A DNA stretch of 64,000 bases. Origin: Flavobacteriales bacterium (GTDB lineage: Bacteria; Bacteroidota; Bacteroidia; Flavobacteriales; Flavobacteriaceae). The notes under the pieces are model-generated. The model ran no database searches and was not told the DNA's origin. It saw only the letters and a list, made by a program, of their open reading frames with translations. The number at the start of each line of letters is the position of its first letter. Within the stretch, counting starts at the first letter, position 1. Positions 35,366 to 45,516 of this stretch are shown in pieces. The translations under genes and the position numbers were made by a program. The DNA lies in assembly GCA_013205245.1 (NCBI GenBank), contig JABMNH010000064.1:1-64000 (forward strand), in the 5' to 3' direction.

Positions 35366-38300
35366 TTAAAATCCATTTTTATCTAATGAAACCAGAATTT
35401 GTGCTACTACACCAGCTCTTTCAAAAATTTGCTTGCTTGTTTTTTCGTCAATATTTAAATTACTTGAGTCTCGTTTTTCACCATTTTTAAAAATAACTGA
35501 AAGGCCCTCTTTATCTGAGAGATTATATATGATTGGAATTTGACAATAGGTAAAACAAAGTGATTCTTTTTTTAACTCAATTTCTTTTAGATCATTATTA
35601 ACATCGGTATATTTAAATGAAATTGATGCCTTTAAAAACTCTTCCCTTCTCAACAAACTAGGTTTAAACTGTAAGCTTCCATCTTTTACAAAAACGCCTA
35701 ATTCTCCAAACCGACTTAAAATATCTTCTTTCACTTGTCCTGTCATACCCGGTTGTTGTGCGCCTTTTTCTGCAGGTGTATGAGAGTACGGATCGGTTGG
35801 GAATGCGCCATATAATTTGGGCGATTTATGCACACCAATACCTTCGTTAATTTCGTAATAATGTTCTAAAAGGCGTCCAATTAATTCTTTATTTTCTTTA
35901 GTATTTATGGCATTAATACAGGTTTCTTGAACTGCCAACAGCAATTTAGAAACCATGTGCCAATAAATAGAACCCAAACCTTCGTAACCGTAAAATGTAC
36001 CCGACCTACCTGTAAAAGATTTATGATCGAACATATCTTCAAAAACAGAAAACACAAATTCTGTATCTTCTTCTATAAGTGTTTTAAATTTTTCAGGAAG
36101 TTTGTAAAGTGCCTCGTTAAGACTTTGCGCATTATTAAAATTACCATTAAAATGACAATTGCCCTCTACATCTTTTTCTATAATTTGGGTATTGCCCTCT
36201 TTTAAAAGTTGCTTGAACAAAACCGATTTTTCAACACTTTCTTTTGGGATATTGTTTTTATCTACAAATCTTAAAAGTTCTTTATTTGGATACAATAAAT
36301 AACTGTATTGGTCTGGTCTGAATAAAGCACTATTTTTTAAATTATCTAGAAGTTTTAAACTTTCGGGTACAGAAAGATACCCAGAACTCAAAACAGCCAC
36401 TTGACCTTCTAACATCTCTGGTAAATGGGCAATTGTTATCTTGTGCTCACTTTCTAATGTTATTAAATTATAAGCATGGTATAAATTATCTTTGCGTTTA
36501 TTACAATCTATTGCGTGTTCTAAAAACTGTAAGGATATGTCAAAAAAGGAAAGTAATCTTGTTTTAGAAATCGCTTTTCTGGTATCAGAAAAACCTTCAT
36601 TGTAAACTGTATTTCTATAATCGCTACCCGCATTACCAAGTTCATCAGCAATATTTTTTCTGTCGGTGTCAGAAATATTACTGGCAAGACTCTTTTTGAA
36701 TTTTAAAAATGACTTGTGTAAACTGCTGAAAAAAGTTTCCATTTCGGCAGAAACCAAAATAAACTCATTTTCTGATTTTTGAATTATGCTTTTAAAGAAA
36801 CTTATAAATCGTCTTAAATAATACAACGTAACCATAGAAACGCCATTACCAACCAATGCATTATTTGCATCGTTCCATTCTGGGCGTTGGGTATTCATCC
36901 AAATACCGGTTTCGGGAATGAAATTAGCGCATTTTGACAAAACTGTTGCTAATAATTTTTCAAGTAAATTAACGTTATAAATACGGTTGTCTTTACTTAA
37001 AAGCAAAGCCCCATCTGCACCTATTTGTTTTTTTCTTTCACTAATTTTTTTATCTAAATCGGCATCAAAAACAATGGTGTCTTTAGGGTTTTTAAGGGTC
37101 TCTTTATAACTCTTAATTTTATAAGGCACATTGGCATACACAAAAATTTCTTCACTTAAATTTTGTGTCAATTTATTGGGATAGTGATTTTCGAAGTTTT
37201 CTAAAAATTTTAAAAGATAGATAATCTGATGGTCTCCCCAATAACCTATATATGACCATGGATCATTTGGGTCAATTACTTCCCAATCAAAACCATCTTT
37301 GGTTATCCGATAAGGATTATAACCCTCAAAAGTTGACGCATTTAAAAATTTATGAATCATACTTTCTAAAAACTCTGGATAAGAATGCCCTAAAGTTTCC
37401 CAATTTTGAAAAATATCACGCCAATTACCTTCGTAGTTTAGGATTTTTGAGCCATCAATTTCACTGCGTGTCTGTATAGCAAATTTATTCCATGGCCGGC
37501 TTGGGTCACCATGACGGCGGCTAAATTTTAATGGTAAATATTCTAAAACCAACCTTTTAAAATCACTATTAGCAATTTCAACTACGGCGTCAGTAAGTAT
37601 ATTTTTTGAAAATATTTCAGGTAGTTGTTCTAAGAATTTTTTATTTTGCGTATAAACATTCTTATTTGCCTTAGAAATGTATTTGATAAAATCTGCAGAA
37701 TCAATCTGGTAATTATCGTCAAAAACGCCCCCACGCATAATGTTAAAAAGCGTGTTTGAAAAGTGTCTTGACGAACGTAAATTATCTGAAGTTATTTGTA
37801 ATCCATCAGCAGTAGCCACCAAATCAATTAAATTTTTAGACCCTAATTCAATATCATTTATTATTTGCGATTTTAAATTGACATCAGATTTTAAAAGATT
37901 AATCATTTCTACAACTGCAGAAGACCCTTGGTTGACATTGGCTACGATGAGCCAACTTTTTTTATTTTGGGGAAGTAAATTTAAATCTGTTGACACAAAA
38001 TAGGCGCCTTTTTCTGCTTTTATATCCTTTTCTTGTTTTAAAGAAATCCCTTTTCTAAAGTCATTAAGTTGTAATGAAGAAATTAAATGTTTGGGAGTTT
38101 CTAAACCAATAGACCATGCTATATTGGTTTTAAGTGCCTCGCTAGGCTCGGCTTTATCAACAATTATAGCGCTGAGCTTGTAAATTCCCAATCCTATTTC
38201 TGCTTCTAGTTCACTCTTTTTGTAGGCATCAACTAAATTACTTTTACTGTTTTGTAATTCGGCAGAAATACCATAAGGAAGAATATTTTGAATGCCATCT

Positions 38301-38833
38301 ACTAAAGTAACTTTGATGATTTCTTTAGTATTATTGATAAGTGTCGCTTTTTTAACAAAGCCAAATTTATTACTTGAGCTCCATTGATAACTGTAAGTTA
38401 ATCCTAAATCGTGATTAATTTCTTCGAATATTATTTTGTTTCCTAAACTGTTTTTATATAAATTTCTATTAATATTATAAATGCCTTCGTACCTATCTGA
38501 AAAAGGCTCCCAAAGAAAAATTTTATTCTTGGTATGAATTTGTAAAATGGTTTTGCTACCTGTAATTTCTGTAGATTCCGTTATCTTATCATCTGTATAA
38601 TAAGGGAAAAGTGCCAAGTCTCGGTCTTTTCTGCCGGCACTAATACCACCATTGCTTGATATAAATAACCAGTGATTAGAATCACTTACTATACTCATAA
38701 AAAATGGCCGTAAATTGTTGCTGTTGGCAATTTTGTAATAAGAATCACCCTCAATATCTACATAGCTACCTTCAACTTTTTGTGGCTTAAAATTAGCTTC
38801 AACTTTACCTAAATATATTGGTTTAAAACTCAT
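35366..38833 (-). CDS. GH149 beta-1,3-oligoglucan phosphorylase
   Basis: 1155 residues without signal peptide, so cytoplasmic. The general acid is Asp655 in RPEWNDANNALVGNG, the counterpart of the WND motif of GH94 phosphorylases; GMTGQVKEDILSRFGELGV near residue 1030 fits the phosphate-site loop. Length and N-terminus (RPFFMSIVSDSNHWLFISSN) suit GH149, founded on beta-1,3-oligoglucan phosphorylases, rather than the shorter GH94. It would convert beta-1,3-glucan oligomers and phosphate into glucose-1-phosphate, saving one ATP per glucose. The assignment rests on motifs, size and setting. Confidence 0.85.
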   Translation of the reverse strand: MSFKPIYLGKVEANFKPQKVEGSYVDIEGDSYYKIANSNNLRPFFMSIVSDSNHWLFISSNGGISAGRKDRDLALFPYYTDDKITESTEITGSKTILQIHTKNKIFLWEPFSDRYEGIYNINRNLYKNSLGNKIIFEEINHDLGLTYSYQWSSSNKFGFVKKATLINNTKEIIKVTLVDGIQNILPYGISAELQNSKSNLVDAYKKSELEAEIGLGIYKLSAIIVDKAEPSEALKTNIAWSIGLETPKHLISSLQLNDFRKGISLKQEKDIKAEKGAYFVSTDLNLLPQNKKSWLIVANVNQGSSAVVEMINLLKSDVNLKSQIINDIELGSKNLIDLVATADGLQITSDNLRSSRHFSNTLFNIMRGGVFDDNYQIDSADFIKYISKANKNVYTQNKKFLEQLPEIFSKNILTDAVVEIANSDFKRLVLEYLPLKFSRRHGDPSRPWNKFAIQTRSEIDGSKILNYEGNWRDIFQNWETLGHSYPEFLESMIHKFLNASTFEGYNPYRITKDGFDWEVIDPNDPWSYIGYWGDHQIIYLLKFLENFENHYPNKLTQNLSEEIFVYANVPYKIKSYKETLKNPKDTIVFDADLDKKISERKKQIGADGALLLSKDNRIYNVNLLEKLLATVLSKCANFIPETGIWMNTQRPEWNDANNALVGNGVSMVTLYYLRRFISFFKSIIQKSENEFILVSAEMETFFSSLHKSFLKFKKSLASNISDTDRKNIADELGNAGSDYRNTVYNEGFSDTRKAISKTRLLSFFDISLQFLEHAIDCNKRKDNLYHAYNLITLESEHKITIAHLPEMLEGQVAVLSSGYLSVPESLKLLDNLKNSALFRPDQYSYLLYPNKELLRFVDKNNIPKESVEKSVLFKQLLKEGNTQIIEKDVEGNCHFNGNFNNAQSLNEALYKLPEKFKTLIEEDTEFVFSVFEDMFDHKSFTGRSGTFYGYEGLGSIYWHMVSKLLLAVQETCINAINTKENKELIGRLLEHYYEINEGIGVHKSPKLYGAFPTDPYSHTPAEKGAQQPGMTGQVKEDILSRFGELGVFVKDGSLQFKPSLLRREEFLKASISFKYTDVNNDLKEIELKKESLCFTYCQIPIIYNLSDKEGLSVIFKNGEKRDSSNLNIDEKTSKQIFERAGVVAQILVSLDKNGF

Positions 38834-38912
38834 TTTTAAAATTGGACTTTTTTAATATAAAAACCTCAATAAAATCTATTTAAAAGGTTTTATTAACTAA
38901 ATATTTTTTTAA

Positions 38913-40223
38913 TTATTTAACCATAAATGGAATATTTGCTGTAGCTGCATGACCATGACCATCATCGGCATAAACAAATAAACGGTAAACGCCGCTATGT
39001 GGTGCTTTAAACGTTAATGAATTATTTGCTTGACTAAAATTCAAATTTTCTATATTTTCAGGTTTTAATTCCTTGTCTCCACCATCTTGCAAGTCGGTAC
39101 TTTCACGAGAAACCTCCCAAGTATAATTAATAGAGTCATTTTCTATATCATCGATTTTTACTGATGCAGCATATGATTTTCCCGCCTTTAAAATTACATT
39201 ATCATAAGCCGTTTTATTATCTAATGTATAAGATATTACTTGAGGTGTTCTGTTTTTTGGCCATTGTTTACTCCAAAGATAATGCATTACATCAACAGAT
39301 TCTGTCTCTTTTCCATTTTCTAAAAAGACACCATACCACGTTGGTGTGCGTTCTTGTTTTTGCCCCCATAAAAAAACATAAGAGCCTATGCATTGTGTCG
39401 AGTCCGCTTGAATGGCACTTTGATATCTATTTAAATAATTAGTAGCTTTTAAAGTGCTGTTTTCTTCAATAGGTGCTCCCCAGTTTGTTTTAGGCACTTC
39501 CCAATGGCCAGTAGCACCCCATTCTGTTACCATATAAGGGCCCGTCCAACCAAATTTTCTAACCAATTTTGGTAAATTGGGTAAATCGCCATACATCTGT
39601 AAAGATAAGATATCTAAATCGGGGCATCTTTCTTTAATCAATGTTACTTCCTTTTTTGAGATTCCTGCCAAACTTGTTGTTGTTAAATGATTTGGATCTA
39701 CCTCGTGAATCATTTTAGAAATATTATTTACCGCATCCCAAACTTTAGGATTGGTATAACGTAAATTAAGTTCATTGCCAATCCCCCAAATAATTAGGGC
39801 TGGATGGTCTTTTAATACAATAACTTCTTTCTTAATTCTCTCAAATTGTTTTTTAACTGCAAGGCTGTCATTATAGTCAAAACCATGGCGTTCTTTGGCT
39901 ACTTCAATACCCATTGTTACCATCAATCCATTTTTAAGCGCTTCGTCTAAAACTTCTTTACCACTTTGCTTGCCGTTTTCTATCCGCCAAGTTCTAAAAG
40001 AATTGCCATGATGCTTGGCTACTGCAGCCATATTTCCATATTCTAATCCTGCGCCTTTTATAAAAAACGGTTTGTTATTTACCATCAATTTGTAATTGCC
40101 ATTATTATTTACTAAAGTAACCTTAACGGGATGGTTATTTGGTATGGATTTTTCTTTAAGTTGGTCATTCTTGCATCCGTAAAGGCAAACGGCACAAAAT
40201 ATAAGGGTGATAATATGTTTCAT
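38913..40223 (-). CDS. Clan GH-A glycoside hydrolase lipoprotein, family not settled
   Basis: 436 residues with a lipobox (FCAVCLYGCKND). A short N-terminal strand domain (NGNYKLMVNNKPFFIKGAGLE) leads into a TIM barrel with acid/base Glu151 in WGIGNELNLRY and nucleophile Glu234 in MVTEWGATGHW. The C-terminal 80 residues form an Ig-like domain (about 345-436). It resembles GH2/GH5-type barrels but lacks the GH2 sugar-binding domain. In this locus a beta-1,3- or beta-1,6-glucanase role is likely; GH158 is one family to test. Confidence 0.7.
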   Translation of the reverse strand: MKHIITLIFCAVCLYGCKNDQLKEKSIPNNHPVKVTLVNNNGNYKLMVNNKPFFIKGAGLEYGNMAAVAKHHGNSFRTWRIENGKQSGKEVLDEALKNGLMVTMGIEVAKERHGFDYNDSLAVKKQFERIKKEVIVLKDHPALIIWGIGNELNLRYTNPKVWDAVNNISKMIHEVDPNHLTTTSLAGISKKEVTLIKERCPDLDILSLQMYGDLPNLPKLVRKFGWTGPYMVTEWGATGHWEVPKTNWGAPIEENSTLKATNYLNRYQSAIQADSTQCIGSYVFLWGQKQERTPTWYGVFLENGKETESVDVMHYLWSKQWPKNRTPQVISYTLDNKTAYDNVILKAGKSYAASVKIDDIENDSINYTWEVSRESTDLQDGGDKELKPENIENLNFSQANNSLTFKAPHSGVYRLFVYADDGHGHAATANIPFMVK

Positions 40224-40239
40224 TAATTTATATGATATT

Positions 40240-41778
40240 TTAATTTTTAACCAATTCTAATTCAATTTGCTCTAATGATTTTCCTTTAGTTTCTGGTAAT
40301 ATTTTAATCAGAATAAAGAATCCAAATAGTGCAATGACCCCAAAAATTAGGAAACTCATGGCATTACCTAGGTTTGATAACTCCCAAGGGAAAATTTGTT
40401 GTATGCCCCAGCTCACAAAAGAATTTACAAAACCAATAGCGCCAATGGCAAGTCCTCTGTATTTTATTGGATACAATTCGGATAATAAAACCCACATTAC
40501 CGGGCCTAATGAAAAGGCAAAACAGGCTATAAATCCTAAAATACCAAGCAATACTAAAGGCGCGTTTATAGTTGTTGCAGCTTCTAAAATAGCGCCTTCG
40601 TTTTTGGCGTAAACTTGATTCCCTAAAGCCGATTTCATGTCGTTTTTAAAATCCAAATCATTGTCATAAGTTTTATTTGCAAAAACTTCTAGTTTGCTGT
40701 TTTCTATATTCTCAAGTTGGGTAATTTTTTCTGAAGAAAGTTGGTAAGTAGCTTGACTAAATCCGTAAGCACAAACCAACAAACTAATTGATATCCCTGC
40801 TATTCCTATTAATAATAAGGGTCTTCTGCCCATTCTGTCAATCAAAAAGATAGCAATAATGGTAAATACAACCGTTGTTAAACTCAATAATATTCCTGAG
40901 GCAAATGAGGCGTCTGTACCAATTCCTGTTTGTTTAAAAATTGATGTGGCATAAAAATAAACAGCATTAATACCTGTAATTTGTTGCAATACACCAATTA
41001 CTAATCCCACAATAAGTATAAAGCGCAAAGATGGTTTTAAGAGTTCTTTTATGGATACTTTTTTGTTAACCTCTTCGGTTTTAATATTCTTTTCTATAGA
41101 TTCAATTTCTATCTCGGCTGTTTTTGAGCCATGAATTTCATTCAATACATTTCTGGCTTCTTTAATTTTATTTTGAGCATACAACCAACGTGGACTTTTT
41201 GGCACAAAAAACATAGAAATAAAATAAAGTACTGCTGGAATCATTTCTAAACCTAACATCCATCGCCATACGTTTTCATCGGTAAAAAAAGAATCACCAG
41301 AAGTGTTTAGTTTATTTAAATAATAGTTACTTAAAAATGCCGCAAAAAAACCAAGTACAATATTCAATTGCTGAATAGAAACCAACTTGCCGCGGTTTTC
41401 TGCTGTAGAGATTTCGGCAATATATGTTGGTGCTAAAATAAGGGCTGCCCCAAAGGCTATTCCGCCAATCATTCTGGCTATATAAAGCATTTCATAAGAA
41501 CCTGCATATGCAGAAAGCAAAGCAGAAATGGCATATAAAAATGCCACTATAATGAGTATTTTTTTTCGTCCAACAACATCACTTAACCTACCAGAAAAAA
41601 GCATCGCTATCATGGCTGCAAAAGAAGGAGAACTTACAACCCAACCTAATTGGCCATCGGTTAAATTAAATTCGGGTCCGGCATACGACATAACGCCCGA
41701 AATAATGCCTGCATCAAATCCGAATAAAAACCCTCCCAATGATACTACAAATGCTATAAGTGTTAATTTTCTTGACAT
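40240..41778 (-). CDS. MFS sugar porter (sugar:H+ symporter)
   Basis: 512 residues, twelve membrane segments. Sugar-porter signatures: SGRLSDVVGRKK, PKSPRWLYAQNKIKEA, IDRMGRRPLL and LPETKGKSLEQIELE. A loop insertion of about 50 residues follows the ninth segment (QLSSEKITQLENIENS region). It imports glucose or short gluco-oligosaccharides across the inner membrane, linking periplasmic hydrolysis to the cytoplasmic phosphorylase. Confidence 0.9.
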   Translation of the reverse strand: MSRKLTLIAFVVSLGGFLFGFDAGIISGVMSYAGPEFNLTDGQLGWVVSSPSFAAMIAMLFSGRLSDVVGRKKILIIVAFLYAISALLSAYAGSYEMLYIARMIGGIAFGAALILAPTYIAEISTAENRGKLVSIQQLNIVLGFFAAFLSNYYLNKLNTSGDSFFTDENVWRWMLGLEMIPAVLYFISMFFVPKSPRWLYAQNKIKEARNVLNEIHGSKTAEIEIESIEKNIKTEEVNKKVSIKELLKPSLRFILIVGLVIGVLQQITGINAVYFYATSIFKQTGIGTDASFASGILLSLTTVVFTIIAIFLIDRMGRRPLLLIGIAGISISLLVCAYGFSQATYQLSSEKITQLENIENSKLEVFANKTYDNDLDFKNDMKSALGNQVYAKNEGAILEAATTINAPLVLLGILGFIACFAFSLGPVMWVLLSELYPIKYRGLAIGAIGFVNSFVSWGIQQIFPWELSNLGNAMSFLIFGVIALFGFFILIKILPETKGKSLEQIELELVKN

Positions 41779-41788
41779 AATTATTTTT

Positions 41789-43303
41789 TTAAATCTTAGT
41801 ATTTAAAATAATGGTTTGTATGGAGTGTGGCAATATGTTTGATGTTGCTGTTTTTGAACCAATGGTAAGGGTGTAGCTTACTTTTTTATCACTCTGATTC
41901 ATAGCTACAATAACAATACTATTATCTTTATTAATAAAAGCTGTTGTTAATAAATTGTTTGAACTTGACACACTGCTGATTCTCTTTGCGCCTTGTCGGA
42001 TAAATTTTGAGAAATGGCCTATATAATAATAGGAATTTGTAAAGCTTAGTTCTCCTGTTTTTGTGTTGCCATGTACAGGGGCAAAGCATAAATTCCCTAC
42101 ATGATTTGGGCCCCCATTCTCATCTAACAAAATATTCCAATCTGTCCATCCAACAGTGCCATTATTAAAATCGTTTATCATTGAACGGCCATAGCGTTCG
42201 GCTAATTTTGGATCGCTATTTTCAATACGGTTTAAATCGTAACTTTCATTACAACCTTCTGTAAATAATAAGTTTTTATCTGGGTATGCTTCGTTTACAG
42301 CATTTACGGCATTAAACATTGGTTGTCCGTCTTTCCAATCTTCATACCAATGAAAGCCACTTCCCCAAGCATATTTTGAGGCTTCAGGATCGCTAAAGAT
42401 GGTGTTTGCTCTTCGAAAAAGTAAATCACGGTTATGATCCCAAACAATAATTTTTTTATCACCCAAACCCTCTTTTTCAAGAGTTGGCCCCAGATAATTT
42501 TTTAAAAAATCGCGTTCTTCTTGGGCTGTATAAATACAAGACTCCCAGCGTTGGGTAGCCATTGGTTCATTTTGAATTGTTAAGCCCCAAATAGGGATGC
42601 CTTCTTTTTCGTAAGCTTTAATAAATTTAGAAAAGTAGTTAGCCCAAGGTTGGTAAAAATCTGCTTTTAATTTTCCGCCTTGAAGCATATTATTATTGGT
42701 TTTCATAAAAGCTGGTGGGCTCCACGGACTTGCGTACATTGTTAATTTTCCACCGGCAGCAGCAATGGCTTTTTTAGTAAACGGAATTCTAAATTTTCTA
42801 TCGTGTTCAATATTGAATGTTTTTAAAGCAACATCGCCTTCTTCAATATAAGTATAACTCTCAGTTGAAAAGTCACAACTGTGAATAATTGTGCGTGCCA
42901 AAGTATACCCTATACCTTTATCGGGGTTAAAATAGGCATCCATAAACACCTCTTGCTTGGCTTTTGGAAGCTTGTAAAAGGTTTCGGCTGAAGCATCCGT
43001 TAAGGCAGCGCCAATGCCTAAAAAATCTTGAAAAGTTTTTGATGGATTTATTACAATAGCCGACTCGGTTTCTAATGGCTGTTTAAAACCTTTAAAATTT
43101 ATACTGCCTGTAAGGCTTAGTTTTAAATTAGTACTGTGTGCCGTTGTATAAACCCGACTATTAAATACTGAATAGTCTTGGCTATTGCTGTCTGTTTTAT
43201 TTAAAATATTACTTTTTTTATTTGTGCAATTAGTAAATAGCATCAATAACAGCAGCATACTTGCTGCTGTTATTGTGGATGCTGTTTTTTCTAATGATTT
43301 CAT
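41789..43303 (-). CDS. GH30 glucosylceramidase-like beta-1,6-glucanase lipoprotein
   Basis: 504 residues. Lipobox in MLLLLMLFTNCTN. Catalytic Glu246 in TIQNEPMATQRW and Glu349 in LLFTEGCNES; DFLGIGAALTDASAETFYKL and YASPWSPPAFMKTN are GH30 motifs. A C-terminal beta domain completes the fold. In laminarin loci GH30 removes beta-1,6-linked glucose branches, leaving a linear backbone for GH16/GH17 and the phosphorylase. Confidence 0.92.
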   Translation of the reverse strand: MKSLEKTASTITAASMLLLLMLFTNCTNKKSNILNKTDSNSQDYSVFNSRVYTTAHSTNLKLSLTGSINFKGFKQPLETESAIVINPSKTFQDFLGIGAALTDASAETFYKLPKAKQEVFMDAYFNPDKGIGYTLARTIIHSCDFSTESYTYIEEGDVALKTFNIEHDRKFRIPFTKKAIAAAGGKLTMYASPWSPPAFMKTNNNMLQGGKLKADFYQPWANYFSKFIKAYEKEGIPIWGLTIQNEPMATQRWESCIYTAQEERDFLKNYLGPTLEKEGLGDKKIIVWDHNRDLLFRRANTIFSDPEASKYAWGSGFHWYEDWKDGQPMFNAVNAVNEAYPDKNLLFTEGCNESYDLNRIENSDPKLAERYGRSMINDFNNGTVGWTDWNILLDENGGPNHVGNLCFAPVHGNTKTGELSFTNSYYYIGHFSKFIRQGAKRISSVSSSNNLLTTAFINKDNSIVIVAMNQSDKKVSYTLTIGSKTATSNILPHSIQTIILNTKI

Positions 43304-43326
43304 TTAAATTACTTATTGTAAAGTAT

Positions 43327-45480
43327 TTAATTTTTGACTAATTTTCTACTACTTGTCCCTTTTTCGGTTGTAATTTTTGATAAATATACACCTGTTGCTA
43401 ATCTAGAAGCCTCTATTATAACTTCTTGTTTATTAGGTTTTAGAGAAATTATCCTTCTACCAAGTAAATCGTAAACATCAACAGAAATAATTTTATCATT
43501 TTTAGATGATACTGTCCATCTATTATTTGAAGGGTTTGGATAAACATCTAACCCAAGTATTTTGAAATTCTTTACAGCTAAAGTACCACAATCATCTCCT
43601 ACGGTGTAAGTAAAATATTTTGTCACACCAAATCCTCCAGCAGCCCAAGCAAATTTAACGCCATAACTAATAACATCTCCTGATGCATATCCCGAGAGGT
43701 CTATGCTAGCTGTATTCCCTGTAACTGTCATTCCGGTTTCCCCAAAAGGACTCTCTTTCCACGAAAAAGCAACAACACCAACTGCACCTGCCTCCAATAA
43801 TTCGAAAGTCATTCTAACATCTCCATTACCCAAAGTTTCGAACTTATAACTATAACCTCCATTGGTAAATGCTCCTTGTTGCGCATCAGACGAAACACCT
43901 TCACAAGCTGTATTTGTATTTACTGTAAAATTTAAAGTGTAGGTTTCAGTTGTACTCCCGTCTTGAGCAGTTACAAGTACTGTGCTTGTTCCTGGTAATG
44001 AACCAGCGTCTGTAGTAACAGCTGTAGCAGGAGATGACTGAGTAGGTGTTCCTACTACCGTTGGTACAACCGTTGTTCCTTTTGGCAATATAACATCATA
44101 AGTTAATGTAGTAGCATCAAAACCAGTTACTGTTGTACCATCCACGGTTAAATCGCTTAATGTAGTATCTGTTGATGGATCTACAGCTTCTTTCCAGAAA
44201 TATAAATTATCATACCAAACAACATTATTTAAGTTACTAGTAATCCCAACTTGTTTGATATCTGATCCAGCAACAGTAATCGGTGCATCATATGAATACC
44301 AAGTACCTGGAACTGGAGCTGGGCTTAGTCCATTAATATCGATGTTAAAAGATGTCTCACCACCAGCATTATAAACTATTTTAATATTAAATACTTTTCC
44401 TACCAAATCAGTTCCTGCTGCAATAAATAGATCAACATGTAGATTCGTTAAACCCGTTACATCCTGCAAATCGTCAGCAAAGCCAATACCTTGACAAGCC
44501 TGACCATTATATGCAAAAACATTATCTCCCCCAGCTGTAGTTGCTGTTACAGCACCTGCTCCACACCATGCTTGATCATAATTAATAGGTGATATAGCTG
44601 CGTAAGCATCACTATAAATAGACACAACATCACTAGCATTTCTAGCAGGAGGCGTTGGAGCTGCAACTAAAGGCACATCTGACACTACTAAATCAGCGGT
44701 TACGCTACCTGCAATATAAGCTCCTGATGCAGCTTGATTTGCTGTAATGGTTGACGTTCCTGCGCCAACTACTGTTACTGTATTACCTGAAATTGTAGCT
44801 ACTGAATGATTGCTACTAGTGTATGAAAAAGCACCTGGGCTATCACTTGTTGGGGCTGTTAAATCAAAAGGGGCATCTCCTATATTTTTTGCAGGCACTG
44901 TTAGAGAACCGATTACAGGTGTTCCTGCTGCTGCTGGAGCTTTCCAAAAATAAACATTATCTATATAAATATTTGAAGGATTTGCACCAGCTTGTCCATC
45001 AAATTTCATTTGAAACAATGAATTCCAAGTCATATTAGTAAAAGTACTTTTTGGAAGATCGACTGAACTCCAACCATTATTAACAAGTGTAACATCTACA
45101 AGAAATTCACCTGCTCCTGTTCCGTTATTAATAGGGCTAAATTTTAAAACAGTTGCATTAGCAGTCCATATATCAATATGAACAAATTCCATTGTGCTAG
45201 CATCTTGTGCCGCAAATTCAGTTCCTTGATAGTTAAAATTAGTATAGGCTAAAACAACGTTAGTGCCACTTCCGGTTGGTTTGAATGTTGCATCTACTGA
45301 ACCTGATTGACCCCAACCTGGATTAAAATTTGTTACATTAATATTAGCGTAAGCATCGCTAAAAACAGAAATAACATCCCCAGCTTCTCTAACTGGTGGT
45401 GTAGGAGCGTTGGTAGTTGGTGATTGTGCATATCCAAAAGACACTGTCAAAAGGAAAAGTAATAAGGTAATTTTTTTCAT
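43327..45480 (-). CDS. Multi-module carbohydrate-binding protein with T9SS sorting domain
   Basis: 717 residues, no catalytic module seen. After the signal peptide (SFGYAQ) come: binding-like module 1 (about 26-182, DVISVFSDAYANINVTNFNP ... NIYIDNVYFWKAP), a bacterial Ig-like domain (185-265), module 2 (272-432, DVVSIYSDAYAAISPINYD ... VVWYDNLYFWKEA), a cadherin-like beta sandwich (437-520), another beta domain (525-630, GVVAFSWKESPFGETG) and a T9SS tail (DVYPNPSNNRW ... GVYLSKITTEKG). The repeated module recurs in the 887-residue lipoprotein. Likely laminarin capture at the cell surface or in secreted form. Confidence 0.8.
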   Translation of the reverse strand: MKKITLLLFLLTVSFGYAQSPTTNAPTPPVREAGDVISVFSDAYANINVTNFNPGWGQSGSVDATFKPTGSGTNVVLAYTNFNYQGTEFAAQDASTMEFVHIDIWTANATVLKFSPINNGTGAGEFLVDVTLVNNGWSSVDLPKSTFTNMTWNSLFQMKFDGQAGANPSNIYIDNVYFWKAPAAAGTPVIGSLTVPAKNIGDAPFDLTAPTSDSPGAFSYTSSNHSVATISGNTVTVVGAGTSTITANQAASGAYIAGSVTADLVVSDVPLVAAPTPPARNASDVVSIYSDAYAAISPINYDQAWCGAGAVTATTAGGDNVFAYNGQACQGIGFADDLQDVTGLTNLHVDLFIAAGTDLVGKVFNIKIVYNAGGETSFNIDINGLSPAPVPGTWYSYDAPITVAGSDIKQVGITSNLNNVVWYDNLYFWKEAVDPSTDTTLSDLTVDGTTVTGFDATTLTYDVILPKGTTVVPTVVGTPTQSSPATAVTTDAGSLPGTSTVLVTAQDGSTTETYTLNFTVNTNTACEGVSSDAQQGAFTNGGYSYKFETLGNGDVRMTFELLEAGAVGVVAFSWKESPFGETGMTVTGNTASIDLSGYASGDVISYGVKFAWAAGGFGVTKYFTYTVGDDCGTLAVKNFKILGLDVYPNPSNNRWTVSSKNDKIISVDVYDLLGRRIISLKPNKQEVIIEASRLATGVYLSKITTEKGTSSRKLVKN

Positions 45481-45516
45481 AATTTATTATTTAAGTTAAT
45501 ATTCTATTTTTTAATT

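Noticed and set aside
35366-38833. Cellobiose phosphorylase (GH94)
   Set aside because: The protein is several hundred residues longer than GH94 enzymes and lies among beta-1,3-glucan genes; GH149 explains both.
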